Both the position numbers and the translations under genes were made by a program. From positions 248,001 to 312,000 of the forward strand of contig OZ241910.1 in NCBI GenBank assembly GCA_965203755.1: a stretch of 64,000 nucleotides of DNA, read 5' to 3'. Under the pieces are notes generated by a model. It had not been told where the DNA came from and did no database searches. It was given only the letters and a program-made list of their open reading frames with translations. Below are positions 59,481 to 64,000 of the stretch, in pieces. Position 1 is the first letter of the stretch; each line of letters starts with the position of its first letter. This DNA is from UBA6055 sp965203755. GTDB taxonomy: Bacteria > Chloroflexota > Anaerolineae > Aggregatilineales > Phototrophicaceae.

Positions 59481-60659
59481 TTGACTGTACAAATCATTCG
59501 CTCTATCCTGGCGATTGTTTTCGCCCGTCTGGTCATCAACATCACCAAGCGGTTCCCCTACCCCTTTGTAGCGGCGATTGGCGCGGGATTCAATGTATCT
59601 GCCGCCAGCATTCAGAATGTGATCGCGCTGACCAACGGCAGCGGCCTGCTTAGCCCCTTATTGGGCACCATTTCGGAGCATTATGGGCGCAAAACCGTCA
59701 TGTTCGGCATCCTGGCGATGATGTCCGGCATGAGTATCATCGGGGCTTTGTTCGCCGATTATGGCATTTTTGTGGTGGTGATGTTTTCTTTCGGCATCGG
59801 CAAGATCATCTATGACCCCACGTTTCAGGCTTACCTGGGCGATGTGATTCATTTTAAGCGCCGGGCGCGGGTGATGGGCATCGCCGAACTTAGCTGGGCG
59901 CTTTCGCTGGTCATTGCGGCGCCGCTGACCGGTTTTCTGCTGGACGCGAGCAGCCTGCAAGCCGTATTCGTGTTTTTGGCGGCCGCGCTTGCCGCCGGCG
60001 CGGCCGCCCTGTGGATATTTGTCGAATCGGATGCGCGTCCGGGACAAGATCATCAAAAAATTCGGCTGATCAACCCGCTGGCGGCCATTCGCATCGTCAG
60101 CAAACACCCGCCGGCTGTTTTCGCTTTGCTGTTCGCCATCTGCCTGACCGTGGCGCATGAGATGTTTTTCATCAATTACGGTCTTTGGATGGAAGATTCA
60201 TTTGACCTTGTGCTGGCGGCGCTTGGCACTGTCACCATTGTGATTGCCATTGCCGAAATCATTGGCGAGTTTATCGTGATTGCGATTGCCGACCGGCTGG
60301 GCCCAAAGACCACCTCAATGTCCGGCATGCTGGCGGCCGCCATCAGCTTCAGCATCATCCCGTCGCTGTCATTCAGTCTGCCCTTGGCTATGTTTGGCAT
60401 TTTTGTCATGTTTATTGGCATCGAAACCGCTATCGTCGCCTCGCTGCCGATGTTCACCGAGATTCTGCCGCAATCCAGATCGGTTATGATGAGCGCGAAT
60501 ATGGGCGCTCATTCCTTGGGGCGCGTCATCGGCGCAGCTTTGGGCGGCTTGGTCTACGCCTCATCCGGCGGCAGCTTTGTGTTTGTTGGATTCATCGCCG
60601 GCGGCCTCGGGCTGCTGGCATTTATCATCATGTGGCGGTTCATCCCGGCAGAAAAATAG
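59481..60659 (+). CDS. MFS transporter
   Basis: The 392-residue membrane protein has 11-12 hydrophobic segments. Between helices 2 and 3 it has GTISEHYGRKTVM, which is the major-facilitator signature loop (G..D/E..GR+..). The second half has the corresponding loop ADRLGPKTTS. The start is TTG at 59481 with GAGAG upstream; no earlier ATG fits. Drug/sugar specificity is unknown. No regulator neighbours it. Confidence 0.8.
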   Translation: MTVQIIRSILAIVFARLVINITKRFPYPFVAAIGAGFNVSAASIQNVIALTNGSGLLSPLLGTISEHYGRKTVMFGILAMMSGMSIIGALFADYGIFVVVMFSFGIGKIIYDPTFQAYLGDVIHFKRRARVMGIAELSWALSLVIAAPLTGFLLDASSLQAVFVFLAAALAAGAAALWIFVESDARPGQDHQKIRLINPLAAIRIVSKHPPAVFALLFAICLTVAHEMFFINYGLWMEDSFDLVLAALGTVTIVIAIAEIIGEFIVIAIADRLGPKTTSMSGMLAAAISFSIIPSLSFSLPLAMFGIFVMFIGIETAIVASLPMFTEILPQSRSVMMSANMGAHSLGRVIGAALGGLVYASSGGSFVFVGFIAGGLGLLAFIIMWRFIPAEK

Positions 60660-60695
60660 AAGCCGCAGTTCACGCTGACAAAGACAGGAAACAAG

Positions 60696-61928
60696 ATGAT
60701 TAAACGAATTCTAACCAATGCGCTGATTGTGTGCATCACCATACTGCTGACGTTGGCTGCGCTGGAGGCCGCGGTGCGCGTCATCGGCGATACCGACATC
60801 GATGGGCAATTCACTTTTATGGGCTATGCCTTGGAACCCTACGCATTGCCAATCAAGAATCTGCGGGACAAAGTTGAACTCTATTTCGTCCACATAGATC
60901 GGGCGCCCGTGGTATATGATGCGATGCTCGGCTGGACATATCGACCGAATAAGGTCTGGCACAAAAACACGTTCACGACAAACAGCGCCGGTCTGCGGTC
61001 ACGGCGCGAATACAGCGAACAGCCCTTGCCGGACACCTTGCGGATTGCCCTGTTTGGCGATTCATTCACAGCCGGTGATGAGGCTGCCGATGATAAGATA
61101 TGGGGGCATCAACTGGAAAGGAAATTGAATCGGAATCACGGCATCCGCGCCGAAGTGCTGAACTTTGGCGTTGGCGGATACGGGATGGATCAGGCCTTTT
61201 TGAAGTGGCGGCGCCAGGGACGGCAATACTCGCCCGATATTGTGATTTTTGGTTTTCATTCGGAAAATCTCGACCGCAATATCAATATATTCCGCCATCT
61301 GTATTATACAGGGACCCCGAGCCCCTTTACCAAACCGCGCTTTATCCTGACCAACCAGGGACTCGAATTAATAAACTCACCCGCAATACCGCCTGAGCAG
61401 ACCATCGCTGTGTATGAAACGTTTGAGAATCATCCACTGGCCGCCTACGAACGTCATTATCAGAGCAGTGATGCCGCCCGGCGCTGGTGGGCTTCCAGTC
61501 GACTCGCCGGGTTTATGTTTGAAGCGCTGAAGCCGGATGAAGATTATGGGTTAGCCAGTGAACGCGGGATGCTGGGGCAAGCGATTGTCGAGACGTTCGC
61601 AGCCGAGGTGATGGCAAGCGAAGCAACGTTTTTTGTGCTGCATTTGCCGCGCCAAAGCGAATTGAGACGTTATCACAATAATCAAACCAACCCTTGGCAG
61701 TCCTTGCTTGATCATTTTGACAGTGCCTATCATTACATCCCGACCGAAGAATACCTCGATCAATCGTATGTTGATGATGTTTATTGGGCCGCGGCAGGAC
61801 ATTATGGGACAGCGATTCATGACATCGTGGCGCAGACTGTTGCCGCTGAAATACAAGCCTGCATCGAAAGCGCAGCCTGCGATTTGCCGCGCTTCAAAGA
61901 CAGAGCCATGTTTATTGACCACCGATAA
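60696..61928 (+). CDS. Membrane-anchored SGNH/GDSL-type hydrolase
   Basis: The 410-residue protein has an N-terminal helix (about 5-25) and an SGNH hydrolase domain: block I ALFGDSFTAGDE with the nucleophile Ser, block II NFGVGGYG, block III-like FGFHSENLDRN, and block V AAGHYGTAIHD with the catalytic His. Such proteins act as esterases or O-acetyl transferases/esterases on surface glycans. A purely structural fit to the AlgJ/AlgX type is possible. The downstream gap holds the ffh promoter. Confidence 0.75.
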   Translation: MIKRILTNALIVCITILLTLAALEAAVRVIGDTDIDGQFTFMGYALEPYALPIKNLRDKVELYFVHIDRAPVVYDAMLGWTYRPNKVWHKNTFTTNSAGLRSRREYSEQPLPDTLRIALFGDSFTAGDEAADDKIWGHQLERKLNRNHGIRAEVLNFGVGGYGMDQAFLKWRRQGRQYSPDIVIFGFHSENLDRNINIFRHLYYTGTPSPFTKPRFILTNQGLELINSPAIPPEQTIAVYETFENHPLAAYERHYQSSDAARRWWASSRLAGFMFEALKPDEDYGLASERGMLGQAIVETFAAEVMASEATFFVLHLPRQSELRRYHNNQTNPWQSLLDHFDSAYHYIPTEEYLDQSYVDDVYWAAAGHYGTAIHDIVAQTVAAEIQACIESAACDLPRFKDRAMFIDHR

Positions 61929-62026
61929 CGAGGATATTTCGCATAGACCCAAAGCCAGGTCCTTGCCTTGACGAATAGCTGTCTCTGCTCTACAATCCCT
62001 AATTGTGATTTTTAGCGGGAAAGAAC

Positions 62027-63364
62027 ATGTTTGAATCCCTGACACAAAGACTGGATACCGCATTTGAAGGCTTACGCAAAGGCGGTCGAGTCAAAGAAGC
62101 CGACGTCAAAGCCGTCATGCGTGAAGTTCGCATGGCATTGCTGGAAGCCGATGTGGCTTTGCCGATTGTGAAAGACTTCATCAAAGAGGTGCGCCAGCGG
62201 GCCATTGGCGAAGAGGTGCACAAGGCGCTCCGACCAAGTGAACAGGTTGTCAAAATTATCCACGAAGAACTGGTGGATATGCTTGGCGAGGCCGGCCGCC
62301 TGAACTATAGCGGCAGCGCAAAACCTCATGTGATTATGATGGTGGGGCTTCAAGGCGCGGGCAAGACCACCAACACCGCCAAACTCGCCCTGCATCTGCG
62401 CCGCGAAGGCCGCCGGCCTTTCCTGATTGCCGCCGACACCTACCGTCCGGCCGCAGTGGACCAACTCGTAACCCTTGCCAAGCAAATCAAAGTCCCCTAT
62501 TATGAGGAAGGCGCCTCGGACATCCCGCCGGCTATCGTCAGACGCGGCATCAAACAAGCCAGAGAAGCCGGCGCCGGCATCGTCCTGGTAGATACCGCCG
62601 GGCGGCTTCAAATGGATGAAATGCGGATGCAAGAGTTGGAAGAAATCAAGCAGATCGCATCGCCCGCCGAAATCCTGCTGGTTGCGGATGCCATGACCGG
62701 ACAAGAAGCCGTCAATATCGCTCGCGGATTTAACGACCGTCTTGGCATCACCGGTTTAATCCTTACCCGCGTCGATGGTGATGCGCGCGGCGGCGCGGCG
62801 CTGTCCATGCGCGCGGTTACCGGCGTTCCCATCAAGTTCATGGGAACCGGCGAAAAGGTCAGCGCCGACACCCTTGAGCTTTTTCATCCTGACCGCATCG
62901 CGCAGCGCATCCTCGGTATGGGCGACATTATGTCCCTGATTGAAAAGACCGAGTCGCTCTATGAAGAAGAGGAAAGCGCACGTCTGCAACGCAAAATTAT
63001 GAGGAACGAGTTCACCTTGCAGGATTTTCTGGATCAACTTCAGAAGATTCGCAGAATGGGGCCGCTGGGCAAGGTGATGGGGATGATCCCCGGCATGTTC
63101 AAACTTCAGATGCAGGCGGAGATTGACGACCACGATATCGAAAACCGCATCAGGAAAGTCGAGGCGATTATCAATTCGATGACGCCGGCAGAACGCGAGC
63201 AGCCGCGAATACTGAAAGCCAGCCGCAAGCGCCGGATTGCCGCCGGCAGCGGTGTCGAAGTGCGCGATGTCAACGACCTGCTCAAGCAGTTCCGGCAAAT
63301 GAGCACGCTCATGAATCAAATAAGCAGAGGCCGATTACCCAATATACCCGGCTTGAATTTGTAA
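62027..63364 (+). CDS. ffh: Signal recognition particle protein Ffh
   Basis: This is a 445-residue SRP GTPase. The G domain shows GLQGAGKTTNTAKLA, DTYRPAAVDQL, DTAGRLQMDE and TRVDGDARGGAALS. The M domain follows with methionine-rich helices (LQDFLDQLQKIRRMGPLGKVMGMIPGM) that bind the signal peptide and SRP RNA. The ATG at 62027 is ten bases after GGGAAAGA. It begins the typical ffh-rpsP-khpA cluster. Confidence 0.97.
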   Translation: MFESLTQRLDTAFEGLRKGGRVKEADVKAVMREVRMALLEADVALPIVKDFIKEVRQRAIGEEVHKALRPSEQVVKIIHEELVDMLGEAGRLNYSGSAKPHVIMMVGLQGAGKTTNTAKLALHLRREGRRPFLIAADTYRPAAVDQLVTLAKQIKVPYYEEGASDIPPAIVRRGIKQAREAGAGIVLVDTAGRLQMDEMRMQELEEIKQIASPAEILLVADAMTGQEAVNIARGFNDRLGITGLILTRVDGDARGGAALSMRAVTGVPIKFMGTGEKVSADTLELFHPDRIAQRILGMGDIMSLIEKTESLYEEEESARLQRKIMRNEFTLQDFLDQLQKIRRMGPLGKVMGMIPGMFKLQMQAEIDDHDIENRIRKVEAIINSMTPAEREQPRILKASRKRRIAAGSGVEVRDVNDLLKQFRQMSTLMNQISRGRLPNIPGLNL

Positions 63365-63389
63365 GCCGGCATTCAGGAGAAGACAAGCT

Positions 63390-63815
63390 ATGGTTCGTAT
63401 TCGCTTACGCCGCCAAGGCCTGAAGGGCCAACCCACTTATCGCATTATCGTGACCGACAAACGCAAAGCCCGCAACGGCAGCTATCTGGAAAATATCGGT
63501 CACTACAACCCGCGCACCCGCCCGGCGACCGAGGTCATCGCGGAAGACCGCGCCCTGTATTGGCTTAGTGTTGGCGCCCAGCCCAGCGATGCCGTCCGCC
63601 GGCTGCTTGAGCATACCGGCACATGGGACCGCTTCCAGCGCTTGCGCGCCGGCGAAAACATGGAGGAACTGGTCAAGGAAGCTGAAGAAAATCAAGCCGA
63701 ACTGCCAAGCCCCAAGACCAATTATCCAGCCCCTGGCGATGGCGAAAGCAAGATCAAAGCGCGCGAAGCTGTCCGTCTTGCCGCCGAAGAATCTGCCGAC
63801 AGCCAACGTGAATAA
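63390..63815 (+). CDS. rpsP: Ribosomal protein S16
   Basis: The 141-residue product has the S16 core (RIRLRRQGLKGQPTYRIIVTD.. LENIGHYNPRTRP.. WLSVGAQPSDAVRRLLEHTG) in the first 85 residues. A hydrophilic C-terminal extension of about 55 residues is longer than in E. coli (82 in total). AGGAGA lies 10 bases before the ATG. khpA follows after 19 bases. Confidence 0.96.
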   Translation: MVRIRLRRQGLKGQPTYRIIVTDKRKARNGSYLENIGHYNPRTRPATEVIAEDRALYWLSVGAQPSDAVRRLLEHTGTWDRFQRLRAGENMEELVKEAEENQAELPSPKTNYPAPGDGESKIKAREAVRLAAEESADSQRE

Positions 63816-63834
63816 ACGGGATTGAATAATCATT

Positions 63835-64000
63835 ATGATTGAAGAAGAGTTTGTCCAGTACATTGCCGAAAACCTTGTGAACGATCCTGACCAGATACAG
63901 ATCACCCGCAAGGAAACCCATCGCACTGTCGTTCTTGAACTGTCAGTCGCTGAAGATGATATGGGCCGTGTCATCGGGCGCAGCGGCCGCGTGGCCAATT
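63835..64000 (+). CDS. khpA: KH-domain RNA-binding protein KhpA (3' end outside window)
   Basis: The first 55 codons are present: a short helix, then VVLELSVAEDDMGRVIGRSGRVAN containing the KH GxxG loop (GRSG). KhpA usually lies just after rpsP and before rimM/trmD, as here. It binds RNA together with KhpB/Jag. No clear ribosome site is visible before the ATG. Confidence 0.9.
   Translation, partial: MIEEEFVQYIAENLVNDPDQIQITRKETHRTVVLELSVAEDDMGRVIGRSGRVAN

Overview
The window is about 57% GC and reads as a chromosomal segment of a free-living bacterium. Chloroflexota (an Anaerolineae-like lineage) is the best guess. This is inference from several traits: zinc-ribbon/LysM membrane proteins, a LysM lipoprotein and a GT39-type transferase; the order alaS, baseplate-J-like gene, ruvX; T-box control of valS; a PknB-type kinase; and the absence of LPS genes. 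No rRNA or other phylogenetic marker that would settle it was seen. Core genes (valS, alaS, tyrS, mutL, yajC-secD-secF, secG, ffh-rpsP-khpA, purH, murJ, ruvX) alternate with sugar catabolism, transport and surface-protein genes.

Layout. 1-5.2 kb: amino-acid permease fragment, araD, a sugar epimerase, rpiA, a cupin and a zinc dehydrogenase (carbohydrate genes). 5.3-7.1 kb: a dispersed repeat, then a secreted beta-helix protein with a 14-C tract at its N-terminus. 7.2-10.4 kb: coiled-coil protein and selB. 10.4-15.7 kb (minus): a sugar ABC importer with a class II aldolase and an ADP-dependent sugar kinase, probably one operon. 16-21.2 kb: SAM hydrolase, dGTPase, Ser/Thr kinase, mutL. 21.3-22.7 kb: a second beta-helix gene with a 21-C tract that puts it out of frame. 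22.7-28.3 kb: tRNA-Thr, a valine T-box leader, valS, two LysM proteins. 28.3-34.2 kb (minus): GT39 protein, NERD-like protein, four tandem small coiled-coil membrane proteins, a large secreted protein. 34.3-37.2 kb: yajC-secD-secF. 37.2-42.7 kb (minus): purH and a thiamine ABC importer under a TPP riboswitch. 42.7-49.6 kb: second copy of the dispersed repeat, a CoA-transferase whose two subunit genes are separated by ctpA, secG and a binding protein, then tyrS. 49.7-64 kb: alaS through khpA.

The most unusual feature is the pair of secreted beta-helix proteins. Both have near-identical promoters, Shine-Dalgarno sites, signal peptides and C-terminal domains, but diverged middles. In both, a long poly-C run lies between the conserved upstream start codon and the signal peptide. 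The tract length sets the frame: copy 1 is in frame and copy 2 is out of frame and has lost its internal start codon. This is the architecture expected of slipped-strand phase variation of surface proteins. Also notable are a 370-390 bp dispersed repeat with a possible Cys-motif micro-protein, and the tandem coiled-coil gene array, which contains 24-bp and 21-bp internal repeats.
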